A DNA stretch of 64,000 nt from Variovorax ginsengisoli (GTDB lineage: Bacteria; Pseudomonadota; Gammaproteobacteria; Burkholderiales; Burkholderiaceae_C), in the NCBI RefSeq assembly GCF_030486595.1, contig NZ_JAUJZH010000033.1, forward strand, positions 1-64,000, read 5' to 3'. The notes under the pieces are model-generated. The model did not search any database. It was not told the DNA's origin and saw only the letters and a program-made list of their open reading frames with translations. Numbering within the stretch: position 1 is the first letter of the stretch; every line of letters begins with the position of its first letter. The translations under genes were made by a program, and so were the position numbers. Of this stretch, positions 18,914-26,925 are shown in pieces.

Positions 18914-19339
18914 GGCAAGCTTCGGCGCTGCGCGGGCCTGAGCGGCGTAAGGCTGGAAAGCCGAATGTGGAGTTCGACCATCGAATCGGAAGGTTGGGCC
19001 GAACGTCGGCTGTTGCGGATTCCACACGGTCAACCCTGTCGGCTCACCGATACGCTCGACGAATTCTGCGCTGGTGATGGGACTACCAGTCTCATTCCAA
19101 ACATCGTTGTGCGTATCGAGGAGGGCTTCAGCGATGGGCTGCCGAATCGCAGGCTCACGCTCCTCCAGGACGAGGAGCAACTCCTGTTCGCCAAACTCGT
19201 CTTGGCAGTCCGTCGCCAATTGGCCGATCGCGTCGAAGCACTGCCGCCAAGCACAGCCGGGAACCGGTGCTCGCGGCCGCAAGTGGAAGTGGCGCCGCCT
19301 TTTGCCGTGCCAATCCTGCTCGTTCCGCCGGCGGATCAC
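18845..19339 (-). CDS. Hypothetical protein, possibly DUF6985-like
   Basis: A minus-strand frame starts with GTG at 19339, overlapping the stop of the DUF3606 gene (GTGA), which suggests translational coupling. The middle segment (ELLLVLEEREPAIRQPIAEA, NDVWNETGSPITSAEFVERI) looks like real protein and recalls DUF6985-type folds, but the first 35 residues are basic and low in information, and the C-terminus overlaps the end of the convergent SDR gene. It may be a degraded or frameshifted gene. The assignment is tentative. Confidence 0.35.
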   Translation of the reverse strand: MIRRRNEQDWHGKRRRHFHLRPRAPVPGCAWRQCFDAIGQLATDCQDEFGEQELLLVLEEREPAIRQPIAEALLDTHNDVWNETGSPITSAEFVERIGEPTGLTVWNPQQPTFGPTFRFDGRTPHSAFQPYAAQARAAPKLASRNGNCAPVDNVFDPGDGGCAL

Positions 19340-19518
19340 TCCCGCGACGCGAGATGTTCGCGCACGGCGGCGACGTGATTGCCTACCTTGGAAATGGTAT
19401 CCCGCAGTTTCGCCTCAGTGCATCGAAGCTCCTTGCACCAGTACTGCAACTCTAGGGAATCTTCCTCAAGGATCCGACCTGGATCCAGTGGCTGAAAATT
19501 CTTCAGGTCATCAGGCAT
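19336..19518 (-). CDS. DUF3606 domain-containing small protein
   Basis: A 60-residue protein starting MPDDLKNFQPLDPGRILEED and containing the DUF3606 pattern: D..RI...E..E..YW.KEL......L...I..VG..V.AVR.HL (LELQYWCKELRCTEAKLRDT, VGNHVAAVREHLASRE). DUF3606 proteins are short, highly conserved in proteobacteria and of unknown function. A strong ribosome binding site (GAGGAGGCTGT) precedes the minus-strand ATG at 19518, so it is expressed despite its size. Confidence 0.85.
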   Translation of the reverse strand: MPDDLKNFQPLDPGRILEEDSLELQYWCKELRCTEAKLRDTISKVGNHVAAVREHLASRE

Positions 19519-19755
19519 ACAGCCTCCTCAGGCAGCGTGGCCGGACCTTTATAGGCTTAAGCGAACCGATCTGCAAGGCGGCGGACAGCGCGAAATCCAC
19601 CCGCCTGAGCGTCGGCTGTCAGGCGCCACGAACGCAAGCAGCCTTGCTCGTCGAACAAAATCCACTCAAGTCGCAGCTGACTGGCATCAGCGCGCAGCGC
19701 GTGTCAGGACTTCTGGGGATAGACCGCCGTGGACGGCGCTTGCGGCAGCTTGCAC

Positions 19756-20094
19756 TCATTCCTCAGGAAATATCCAAACGCGTTCGATGAGCCCGTTTGC
19801 CATGTGGTAGACCGCCACAACTTCGAACGGCCGTTCTCGCAAGCCGAACACACGCTCGTGGTCGACGACCTTGGTCCCGCATACCATTCGACTGAGAAGC
19901 TCGGCTCGATGGCTCTTTACGGCGAAGACTTTGGTCGCATAGAGCTCCGAGATGGCGGCCTTGCCGGACGCAACCGGCTCCGTCGATGGCGCGCGATACA
20001 GTTCCGCATTCTCGGCGTAGGTCTCCAGGAACGCACTGAGGTCGTGTGCGTTGTAAGCCTCGAACTGGCGCTGAACAACGTGGACTGGCAACAT
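19756..20094 (-). CDS. Nuclear transport factor 2 (SnoaL-like) family protein
   Basis: The 112-residue product shows the NTF2-like pattern: QRQFEAYNAHDLSAFLETYA at the N-terminus, ENAELYRAPSTEPVASGKAA, and a C-terminal VVAVYHMANGLIERVWIFPE strand pair. Such cone-shaped barrels bind or transform small hydrophobic molecules; no catalytic assignment is possible. An excellent ribosome binding site (AGGAGGGATAGTCA) precedes the ATG at 20094. It is a single gene with its own start, not clearly part of an operon. Confidence 0.85.
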   Translation of the reverse strand: MLPVHVVQRQFEAYNAHDLSAFLETYAENAELYRAPSTEPVASGKAAISELYATKVFAVKSHRAELLSRMVCGTKVVDHERVFGLRERPFEVVAVYHMANGLIERVWIFPEE

Positions 20095-20203
20095 TGACTA
20101 TCCCTCCTGAGCAGGCGTCGGTCCGCTCCCGCGAAGTACGCGGCGCAGCCGACGGCGATGGGCTCACGCGACCTTGCTTGCCACTTGATGTCTCTCGCGA
20201 GCC

Positions 20204-21226
20204 TTAAGCCTCTTCGAAAGCCGGATCACTCAGGTACATTCCGCAGTACCTTGCCCACAGCAGCATTGTCCACTCCCGATCCGACCACGATAGGTCCTGC
20301 TGCTGCACCTTGGCGATGAACTCCTCGTAGGTGATCACGGCAAAGCTCGCGACCTCCGAAGCGCTGATCATTTCTCCAAAGCGCTGGCCTGTCTCGCGTG
20401 CCTCCTTGTCATCGGGCGCGCAGAACAGGCGCACATGAACCTCATCGAACATGCCGCGCTGGCGCAGTCCCTCGCCCACGAGCTGGTTGCGAAAAAGCTG
20501 GTTGTAGCGACTGGAAGTCAGCGTCTCATAGCTCTCCTTGAACGTTGGCGAGCCGTTTCGGTGCAGATCAACGTAGGTATCACGCCGGTACTCGGTGGGA
20601 GAAAACGTGTCCGTGTACTTGCATTCCACGCCCACCAAACCGCGCTTGCCGTTGCGCGTGTACTCGACTGCCACATCGAATGCGGAGTTGTCACCTGCCG
20701 GCTTGCCGGGTGCGTACTCAAAGTGAATCCCAACAACCTTTGCGCCACCAAGCCCGAACAGTGGCAGCAATGCACGCGAGGCGAGTTCCAGGTCGTCTGC
20801 CAGGTGACCAAAGAAGTTGAAGGCCAATGGCTGGCTGGAAAGGAGGTTGCAGCGCAGACGCCGCTCGTCGACGATACCCGCCGATGCACCGTCTCGGCCC
20901 TTGAGCGCCGCATCCACCGCTGCTGCCACACGATGGGTGAGGAAATTCCCGCGACCGGCTTGCCCATCGGCAAGGGCGTTGCAGACCGTCTGGTTGGCTT
21001 CGTTCGGCCTTGGGCCTTCGGGAAGATTGAGGACAAACGCCCGCCACCATCCTTGGTGGAAGCGCATGCGAGCGGTGAACTTGGAACGATCGACGGGGAG
21101 TGTGCCGACGAGGGGTCTCAGAAGAGGCATGCTAGTTTGGTTCTTGCTAAAGGTTTGAACTATCGGATTGCTGATCGGCCTGAAGACAGCAGTCGATTGT
21201 TCATGCAGGCCCGTTGGTGTGCACAC
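20204..21226 (-). CDS. PD-(D/E)XK nuclease-like protein, similar to PGN_0703-type putative restriction endonucleases
   Basis: The 340-residue protein carries a PD-(D/E)XK-type core: NSAFDVAVEYTRNGKRGLVG leads into VECKYTDTFSP, giving the D...ExK triad (Asp of AFD, Glu and Lys of ECK). The N-terminal RSKFTARMRFHQGWWRAFVL and C-terminal FAVITYEEFIAKVQ regions are consistent with the PGN_0703-like family as I remember it. No methyltransferase or specificity gene is next to it. A second in-frame ATG at 21130 (MPLLRPLVGTLPVD) may be the true start. Function as a restriction or repair nuclease is inferred from fold only. Confidence 0.65.
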   Translation of the reverse strand: MCTPTGLHEQSTAVFRPISNPIVQTFSKNQTSMPLLRPLVGTLPVDRSKFTARMRFHQGWWRAFVLNLPEGPRPNEANQTVCNALADGQAGRGNFLTHRVAAAVDAALKGRDGASAGIVDERRLRCNLLSSQPLAFNFFGHLADDLELASRALLPLFGLGGAKVVGIHFEYAPGKPAGDNSAFDVAVEYTRNGKRGLVGVECKYTDTFSPTEYRRDTYVDLHRNGSPTFKESYETLTSSRYNQLFRNQLVGEGLRQRGMFDEVHVRLFCAPDDKEARETGQRFGEMISASEVASFAVITYEEFIAKVQQQDLSWSDREWTMLLWARYCGMYLSDPAFEEA

Positions 21227-21527
21227 GCTTCAGCGTTTCACTCGACGTTTTTCAAACCAACCGTTGTGTGGAAGCTCCGCAATTCCGGCTTGTGCCCAAT
21301 CTGGCTCCGCAATTCAACGGCGACGGCTGCAACGGGGCGTCTAGAACGTCAGGGATGCCAACTCCCTATCAAGTTGTGGTCTTGGCCAAATCGAGTCTTC
21401 GGCCGTCGCCGAGCGAGCATGCGCACGTATCGACCCCCATCGGAGGCAGTCGATGAATCCAGGCGACACGGGCGTCCCATGGCTGCCCAGTTCGACAGGC
21501 CCAGCGCATGAATGGCGCCGCGACGAC
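21227..21527. repeat. Gene-free gap with a 12-bp direct repeat
   Basis: No gene was recognised here. GCTCCGCAATTC occurs at 21274-21285 and again at 21304-21315, a 30-bp period, upstream of the nuclease-like gene that starts at 21226. The repeat might be a regulatory site or a relic. Confidence 0.35.
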
Positions 21528-21836
21528 TCAGGACTCGTTCAGAAGACGGCGGAGCAAGCGCGCACGCAGGAGTGCCGTGAACACCCAGATCAGAATCGCG
21601 TTCGCGAACAGGCCCAGCGAGACGACCAGTGCCGCACGATCTGCGAATCCATGGCTGAGGTCTAGGAGCAGAAGGGCCAGCGACCAGGGGAGGGCGCACA
21701 GGATCGCGACAGCCAGGAGGAGGCTCTGCTCGCTCGGATGAAGCGCAGCAGCCGCCAAGGTCACCGCGAGGGCAGAGCACGCGCCCGGCAGCCACCAGGC
21801 GTGGCGATACAGCGGCGGCAGGCGATGGCTGGACAT
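21528..21836 (-). CDS. Hypothetical membrane protein
   Basis: A 102-residue frame starting MSSHRLPPLYRHAWWLPGAC contains three hydrophobic segments (LPGACSALAVTLAAAALHP, LLLAVAILCALPWSLALLLL, ALVVSLGLFANAILIWVFTA) and ends with an Arg-rich tail. No family was recognised. An ATG at 21896 would add 20 residues that do not look membrane-compatible, so the shorter form was chosen. The regular spacing of membrane helices supports coding. Confidence 0.55.
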   Translation of the reverse strand: MSSHRLPPLYRHAWWLPGACSALAVTLAAAALHPSEQSLLLAVAILCALPWSLALLLLDLSHGFADRAALVVSLGLFANAILIWVFTALLRARLLRRLLNES

Positions 21837-21975
21837 GTCGAAATTGTGCGGTGCGCTCGGCAGTGGCGCGCGAGCAATTTCACACGCAATGCACAAGCCT
21901 TGGCATCTTGTCGCGCGCCGCCAACACGATGGCGGATAGCCATTCGGCTGGGCTCCGGCGAAAGCTCATCCTGTC

Positions 21976-22890
21976 TCATCGGTCGTCGAACGGCGCAAAT
22001 ACTTCCGCCACCCAGTCGACGAACAGCCGGGTCTTTGCGCTCAGATGCCGGTTGCTCGGATAGAGCACGTGAAGCGGTTGCCGTGGGCGGCGCCAGTCGT
22101 CGAGCACGGTGCGAAGCCTTCCGCTCTGGAGGTGAGGCGATACCATGAATTTGAAAGCCTGCCCCAGGCCGACGCCCGCGAGCAACGCGCTCAGGTGGGC
22201 CGTGCTCTCGTTGACCGCGACGACGACCTGCCCTTGCACCAGGATCTGCTCGTCGCCCTTGTGGAACTCGAGCGGGAAGGCCCTGCCGGTAAGTGACGAG
22301 AAGTAGCCGGCGATGGCGTGTCCCCGCTCGCGGGGCAGCAGCTCCGAAGGATGCTTCGGGACGCCACGCGCGCCGAGGTAGAGAGGGCTCGCGCAGGTGA
22401 CCCAATCGAGGTCGGCGATGCGTCGCGCGACCAGAGACGTGTCGGCCAGTTCGCCGCCGCGAATCACGCAGTCGACCCCTTCGCCGATCAGGTCGATCGG
22501 CCGATCGCTGACACCCAGGTCGATGTGCAGCTCCGGATGGCGCGCACGAAAGCCCGGCAGCGCCGGGATCAGGATCATGTTGGCCAGCACCGAGCCGACG
22601 TCGACGCGGATGCGGCCACGCGGCTGAGCCCGTGCGCGGCCGGCGCTTTCGTCCATCTCGTCGAGGTCGCCGATGAGGCGCGTGGCGCGCTCGTAGTAGG
22701 CCGCGCCCTCCGGCGTCACGCTGACCCGCCGCGTCGTCCGATGCAGCAGCTTCGTGGCGAGGTGGCGCTCGAGGTCCTGCACGAGCTTGGTCACCGTCGG
22801 GCGCGGAATGTTCATCGAATCCGCAGCCTTCGAGAACGTGCCCGACTCGGCGATCCGCACGAAGACGCGCAAGGCAAGCAGTTGGTCCAT
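21976..22890 (-). CDS. LysR family transcriptional regulator
   Basis: A typical 304-residue LysR protein. The N-terminal winged HTH (MDQLLALRVFVRIAESGTFS, IPRPTVTKLVQDLERHLATK) is followed by RRVSVTPEGAAYYERA and a substrate-binding domain with LHIDLGVSDRPIDLIGEGVD, typical of the CrgA-like subgroup. It is divergent from an SDR gene 108 bp away, and two TTCA-N6-TGAA palindromes lie between them, so autoregulation and control of the SDR/NTF2 pair are likely. Confidence 0.95.
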   Translation of the reverse strand: MDQLLALRVFVRIAESGTFSKAADSMNIPRPTVTKLVQDLERHLATKLLHRTTRRVSVTPEGAAYYERATRLIGDLDEMDESAGRARAQPRGRIRVDVGSVLANMILIPALPGFRARHPELHIDLGVSDRPIDLIGEGVDCVIRGGELADTSLVARRIADLDWVTCASPLYLGARGVPKHPSELLPRERGHAIAGYFSSLTGRAFPLEFHKGDEQILVQGQVVVAVNESTAHLSALLAGVGLGQAFKFMVSPHLQSGRLRTVLDDWRRPRQPLHVLYPSNRHLSAKTRLFVDWVAEVFAPFDDR

Positions 22891-22904
22891 GGTGCGGCTG
22901 ATTA

Positions 22905-22958
22905 TTCAGATATGTGAATTAAGAAGTCAAGATTGTCGTATTTATTCATTTGTGTGAA
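22905..22958 (+). promoter_or_regulatory. Two LysR-type palindromes TTCA-N6-TGAA, 40 bp apart
   Basis: TTCAGATATGTGAA (22905-22918) and TTCATTTGTGTGAA (22945-22958) share both arms and a TGTG spacer end. Their left edges are 40 bp apart, close to four helical turns, fitting a LysR tetramer covering a recognition site and an activation site between the divergent start codons at 22890 and 22999. Confidence 0.6.
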
Positions 22959-22998
22959 CTTAATAAGCTTGGCTCACCTCAACACATCGGAGCCAGAC

Positions 22999-23763
22999 AT
23001 GGGCAACAAACTCTCTGAAAAGGTCGCAGTCATCACAGGCGGCACCACCGGCATCGGCCTGGCCGCCGCCAAGGCCTTCGCGTCGGAAGGCGCATTCGTC
23101 TACATCACGGGCCGCCGCCAGGCCGAGCTCGACGCTGCCGTGGCCGCCATCGGCGCCAGGGCGATCGGCGTGCAGGCCGACTCGACCCGGCTCGACGACC
23201 TGGATCGCCTGTACGAGATGGTCGGGTCGCAGCATGGCCGCATCGACGTGCTGTACGCCAACGCAGGCGGCGGCGAGATGCTGCCGCTGGGGGCGATCAC
23301 CGAGGCGCACTTCGACCAGACCTTCGATCGCAATGTCAAAGGTGTGGTGTTCACGGTGCAGAAGGCGTTGCCGCTGCTCGACAAGGCGGCCAACGGTGCG
23401 TCCGTCATCCTGGCCGGCTCGACGACAGGCATCTCGGGCACCGCGAATTTCAGCATCTACAGCGCCACCAAGGCAGCGGTCCGGAACCTCGCCCGCAGCT
23501 GGGTGCTGGACCTCAAAGGCCGTGCGATCCGCGTCAACACGCTGTCGCCAGGGCCGATCCACACGCCGGGCCTGGTCGACCTTGCCGGGCCGGACGCCAA
23601 GCAGCAGCAAGGGCTGCTCGACTACCTGACCTCGCAAATTCCCGTCGGGCGCATCGGGCAACCCGACGATGTGGCCAAGGCAGCGGTCTTCCTCGCCTCG
23701 GACGACTCGTCCTTCATCAACGGCATCGAGCTCTTCGCCGATGGCGGCATGGCCCAGGTCTGA
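22999..23763 (+). CDS. SDR family oxidoreductase
   Basis: A 254-residue classical SDR: VAVITGGTTGIGLAAAKAFA, LYANAGGGEMLPLGAITEAH in place of NNAG, catalytic YSATKAAVRNLARSWVLDLK with the preceding SVILAGSTTG, and LSPGPIHTPGLVDLAG. The C-terminal SSFINGIELFADGGMAQV fits NAD(P)-dependent glucose/ribitol-type reductases frequently controlled by LysR. The ATG at 22999 follows CGGAGCCAGAC. It is co-transcribed with the NTF2-like gene 10 bp downstream. Confidence 0.92.
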   Translation: MGNKLSEKVAVITGGTTGIGLAAAKAFASEGAFVYITGRRQAELDAAVAAIGARAIGVQADSTRLDDLDRLYEMVGSQHGRIDVLYANAGGGEMLPLGAITEAHFDQTFDRNVKGVVFTVQKALPLLDKAANGASVILAGSTTGISGTANFSIYSATKAAVRNLARSWVLDLKGRAIRVNTLSPGPIHTPGLVDLAGPDAKQQQGLLDYLTSQIPVGRIGQPDDVAKAAVFLASDDSSFINGIELFADGGMAQV

Positions 23764-23773
23764 GGCAGCCATC

Positions 23774-24154
23774 ATGAAGACCGCGCTCGAATTGCTTGAA
23801 GCCTATCAAGCCAGCATCCGCACCCCGGCCGCAGCCGCAGCCCTCTTTGCGGAGGACGGCGTACTCGAACTTCCAACGGTCAAGGCGCACGCCCAGGGGC
23901 ATGCGGCCATCGAGAAGCTGATCTCCGGGCTGCTGGCGAAAATACCGGACTTCCGATTCAAGGACTTCAAGTTGTGGATCGATACGCCCGACAGGGTGTT
24001 CGGCGAATACGCCGTCGAGGCACACGTGATCGACACCGGCAAGCTCTATAGCCAAACCTATGCCGGCCTGCTGATTGCCGAGGGAGGAAAAATCAAACTG
24101 CTTCGCGAAGCACTGGACACGGCGGAGGCAGCGCGGGCATTCAGCAAGGACTGA
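23774..24154 (+). CDS. Nuclear transport factor 2 (SnoaL-like) family protein
   Basis: A 126-residue NTF2-like protein (MKTALELLEAYQASIRTPAA, AALFAEDGVLELPTVKAHAQ, GHAAIEKLISGLLAKIPDFR, AGLLIAEGGKIKLLREALDT). It follows the LysR-linked SDR by 10 bp, so the pair is probably one transcript. SDR plus SnoaL-like pairs are widespread and also occur here as the single fused gene at 17816. The ligand is unknown. Confidence 0.85.
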   Translation: MKTALELLEAYQASIRTPAAAAALFAEDGVLELPTVKAHAQGHAAIEKLISGLLAKIPDFRFKDFKLWIDTPDRVFGEYAVEAHVIDTGKLYSQTYAGLLIAEGGKIKLLREALDTAEAARAFSKD

Positions 24155-24175
24155 ACGCGCGGGGCACGGCCTTCT

Positions 24176-24910
24176 TCACTCTGCAGCCGTTCCCGACACT
24201 TGCCGGTAGACGTTGGCGCCCAGTGCGGTGCCATGCACCGCCAGATGCGCGCCCAACTGGATGGCTTGCAGCAATTCGGCGGCTGCCAGGCCTTGCGACA
24301 GGGCCGTGGGCACGATCCGCCGGATCGCATCCGGGTCGAAGGCCGTGAAGCACGCATGCAACGCCAGCTGCACCAGGCTGCGCTCCGCCAGGCTCAGCCC
24401 GGTGCCGGGGCCGCCCTGCTCGACGAAGTCGAGCAGCACCTCGGCATAGCCGGGGTCGAGCCGTGCCACGCCGCGCAGGGCGAGGGCGTGCGGGGCACCG
24501 AGCCTGTCGATCCGGACCTGGAGCTTTTCATCGATGGCCGGCACCCCGCCGAGGTCGATGAACTCGCCCAGGATGTCGACGGCCTGGCCCACGCGGGCGA
24601 TGCCCTGCACGGCCACCAGGTGCAGCACGTCGAAGATGTCGGCCCGGCTCGCGCCGACCTCGAGCGCCCGCTTCATGTGGGTCTGCAGGCCGGCCTCGAA
24701 CAAATGCGACGACGACGTGTCGAGCGCCACGTAGATCAACTCCACCATGCGTTCGCTCAGCGGCCCCGAGCGCGCGGGATGGCCGGCGTAGCGCGCGTAG
24801 TGCTGCACGAAGCCGGGGCAGGCGTCGAGCATGGTCTCGGTCCAGGGGCGCCAATAGCCGCGCTCGGCCATGAAGTACGCCTTGATCCGCGCGCGTTCGG
24901 GATCGCTCAT
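24176..24910 (-). CDS. Carboxymuconolactone decarboxylase (AhpD-like) family protein
   Basis: The 244-residue protein contains two CMD-type repeats, at about 60-125 (MVELIYVALDTSSSHLFEAG, THMKRALEVGASRADIFDVL) and 165-235 (LSLAERSLVQLALHACFTAF, LSQGLAAAELLQAIQLGAHL). The CxxC pair of AhpD is absent, so a peroxidase role is unlikely; a decarboxylase- or isomerase-like role is possible. Its ATG at 24910 overlaps the stop of the upstream SDR (ATGA). It is the last gene of the minus-strand catabolic operon that begins with the crotonase at 32017. Confidence 0.85.
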   Translation of the reverse strand: MSDPERARIKAYFMAERGYWRPWTETMLDACPGFVQHYARYAGHPARSGPLSERMVELIYVALDTSSSHLFEAGLQTHMKRALEVGASRADIFDVLHLVAVQGIARVGQAVDILGEFIDLGGVPAIDEKLQVRIDRLGAPHALALRGVARLDPGYAEVLLDFVEQGGPGTGLSLAERSLVQLALHACFTAFDPDAIRRIVPTALSQGLAAAELLQAIQLGAHLAVHGTALGANVYRQVSGTAAE

Positions 24911-26139
24911 CGCGGCGTCCCCGGCGCGGCCGCGCTGCAGACCAGCGTTTGACCGGTCAGGTACTGCGCGGCCGATCCGCAGAAGAAGCGCAGCAGCGGA
25001 TGCAGCGTCTGCGGATCGACGCCGCTCGGCACTTCCAGCGCATTGATGCGCAGGGCGCGGCTGCCCCACTCGCAGGCGAGGGTCGAGACCATCATTCGAG
25101 CCGCGGCCCCGTCGCCTGCATCCTGCCAGCGGCGCGGCTGTGCCGAGGGCAGCAGCAGGGTGAGGCTGGCCTGCTGCGTGTAGCGCGCGGCGAAACGTGC
25201 AGCGGCTGCATGCACGGCCTGCAGCACGCCGGCCGATGCGCAGTGCAGCGGCGACAGATCGAGGGAGGCCGCATAGTGCGGCTGTTCGGCCGCCGTCGGC
25301 GCCACCCCTTGCCAGGCTTCGCCCTCACCGCCGCAGACCTCCAGTTGCAAGGGCGTGTCCAGCGGCAGCGGCGGCAGTGTCGCGGGCGGCAAGGGCTGGC
25401 TGCCGCCATGGACCGACGAGCCGCCATTGACGGCAAGGATCTGGCCGCGCAGCGGCGCAGCACCGGAACTGGCCAGGAAGTACAGCGCCTGCGCCATCTC
25501 TTCGGGCGCGGCCATGCGGCCGAGCGGGATCTTGCCCAGGGCGCCCTCGGGCTTGAGGCGGCCGGCCTGGATCAGTCCGTCCACCAGTTCGGTGCGGACG
25601 AATCCCGGCGCCAGCACCGTCACGCACAGGTCGGGCCGCGCTTGCGCCAGCGCCAGGCTCTGGGCGATGAGTCCCGCCTTGCTCGGGCTGTAGGCGCCGC
25701 GCCAGGGAATGGCATGCAGGCCGGCGCCCGATGCGACGTTCACGATGCGCGCGCCCGGCTTCAGCAGCGGTCCGCAGGCATCGACCACCGCCGCCGGCGC
25801 TGCCAGGTTGAGCGCCAGCAAGCGTGCCATCTGCGCCGCGTCCTGCTCGGCCAGGGGCGTGTTGGAGGCGTCCGACATGCCGGCGTTGTTGAGGATCGCA
25901 TCCAGCCGGGGCGTGTCATCGCCGAGGGATGCGATCTGCACCGGGTCGGTCAGGTCGACGGCGCGCAGTTGATGCGGGGCGGAGGCCGGCGCCGGCAGGC
26001 TGCGACCCAGCTGCTGCAAGGCCGGTGCGTTGTGGTCGACCAGCACGCATTGCCAGCCCGCGCCGGCGAACAGCCGTGCGGTGTCTCGTCCGATGCCGGA
26101 AGCCGCACCGGTGATCAGGACGGTCTGCATCCGCGACAC
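24907..26139 (-). CDS. SDR oxidoreductase with a degenerate second SDR half
   Basis: Residues 1-250 form a complete SDR: TVLITGAASGIGRDTARLFA, AILNNAGMSDASN, catalytic YSPSKAGLIAQSLAL with VNVASGAG, and LRGQILAVNGGSSVHGG. Residues about 255-410 resemble the C-terminal half of another SDR (SLTLLLPSAQPRRW, MMVSTLACEWGSRALRINAL, LLRFFCGSAAQYLTGQTLVC) but lack a TGxxxGxG motif and a YxxxK dyad. This 410-residue tandem form is longer than the usual 250. The second half may be a dimer-stabilising pseudo-subunit. It lies in the minus operon, 10 bp after the next SDR. Confidence 0.85.
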   Translation of the reverse strand: MSRMQTVLITGAASGIGRDTARLFAGAGWQCVLVDHNAPALQQLGRSLPAPASAPHQLRAVDLTDPVQIASLGDDTPRLDAILNNAGMSDASNTPLAEQDAAQMARLLALNLAAPAAVVDACGPLLKPGARIVNVASGAGLHAIPWRGAYSPSKAGLIAQSLALAQARPDLCVTVLAPGFVRTELVDGLIQAGRLKPEGALGKIPLGRMAAPEEMAQALYFLASSGAAPLRGQILAVNGGSSVHGGSQPLPPATLPPLPLDTPLQLEVCGGEGEAWQGVAPTAAEQPHYAASLDLSPLHCASAGVLQAVHAAAARFAARYTQQASLTLLLPSAQPRRWQDAGDGAAARMMVSTLACEWGSRALRINALEVPSGVDPQTLHPLLRFFCGSAAQYLTGQTLVCSAAAPGTPR

Positions 26140-26149
26140 CGCCCGCGTC

Positions 26150-26911
26150 TCAGATGTTGGTCAGCGTGATGCCGCCATCCACCACCAGCGCCTGGGCCGT
26201 GATGAAGGCCGCATCGTCGCTGGCCAGGAAGCAGATGCTGCGGGCGATGTCCTCCACCGTGCCCAGGCGGCCCATCGGCGTGCGGGCGATGCGGTTGGCG
26301 TCGCGCTCGGCATTGCGGTTGCGCTGCGTGCCTTCGGTCGGAACGGCCGACGGGCAGACGGCGTTGACGCGGATGTTGCGCGCGCCCAGCTCGGCGGCCG
26401 CGGCGCGGGTGATGCCCAGGATGCCCGCCTTGATGCCGGAATAGACCACCGAGTTGGCGGCCGAGCGCAGGGCCGCGACCGACGCCACGTTCACGATCGC
26501 GCCGCCGCGTTCGGGGTCCATCAGGGCCACCGCCTCCTGCAGGCTCCAGATGACGGACTTGAAGCCCACGTCCAGCATGCGCTCCACCGTCTCGGACATG
26601 ATCTCGGGGATGGCCTGGTAGCGCACCCAGGCGGCGTTGTTGACCAGGATGTCGAAGCGTCCGCCGCCTTGCGCATGCGCGCGCTGGATGGCCTCGCGGA
26701 TGCCTTCGCGGCTGGCGATGTTCTGCACCACGGCATGGGCCTGGCCGCCGCGCGAGCGGATCTCGTCCACCACCGGCATGACCAGTTCTTCCTTGAGGTC
26801 GTTGACGCAGACGATGGCGCCGCGGGCGGCCGTCTGCAGCGCGGTTTCGCGGCCGATGCCGGCGCCGGCGCCGGTGATGAGGGCCACGCGGCCGAGCAGA
26901 TCCTGGTTCAT
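26150..26911 (-). CDS. SDR family NAD(P)-dependent oxidoreductase
   Basis: A 253-residue classical SDR with VALITGAGAGIGRETALQTA, DILVNNAAWVRYQAIPEIMS, INVASVAALRSAANSVVYSG as VNVAS, and YSGIKAGILGITRAAAAELG as the catalytic segment. The ending ITAQALVVDGGITLTNI is standard. Two ATGs are possible; 26911 is seven bases after AAGGA, whereas 26917 is too close, so 26911 was chosen. As the third SDR-type step near CoA enzymes it may act as a 3-hydroxyacyl-CoA dehydrogenase in this pathway. Confidence 0.9.
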   Translation of the reverse strand: MNQDLLGRVALITGAGAGIGRETALQTAARGAIVCVNDLKEELVMPVVDEIRSRGGQAHAVVQNIASREGIREAIQRAHAQGGGRFDILVNNAAWVRYQAIPEIMSETVERMLDVGFKSVIWSLQEAVALMDPERGGAIVNVASVAALRSAANSVVYSGIKAGILGITRAAAAELGARNIRVNAVCPSAVPTEGTQRNRNAERDANRIARTPMGRLGTVEDIARSICFLASDDAAFITAQALVVDGGITLTNI

Positions 26912-26925
26912 TCGCATTCCTTGGT

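Noticed and set aside
20204..24154. A complete defence island around the PD-(D/E)XK gene
   Set aside because: Neighbours are a membrane protein, LysR, SDR and NTF2-like genes; no other defence gene was seen.
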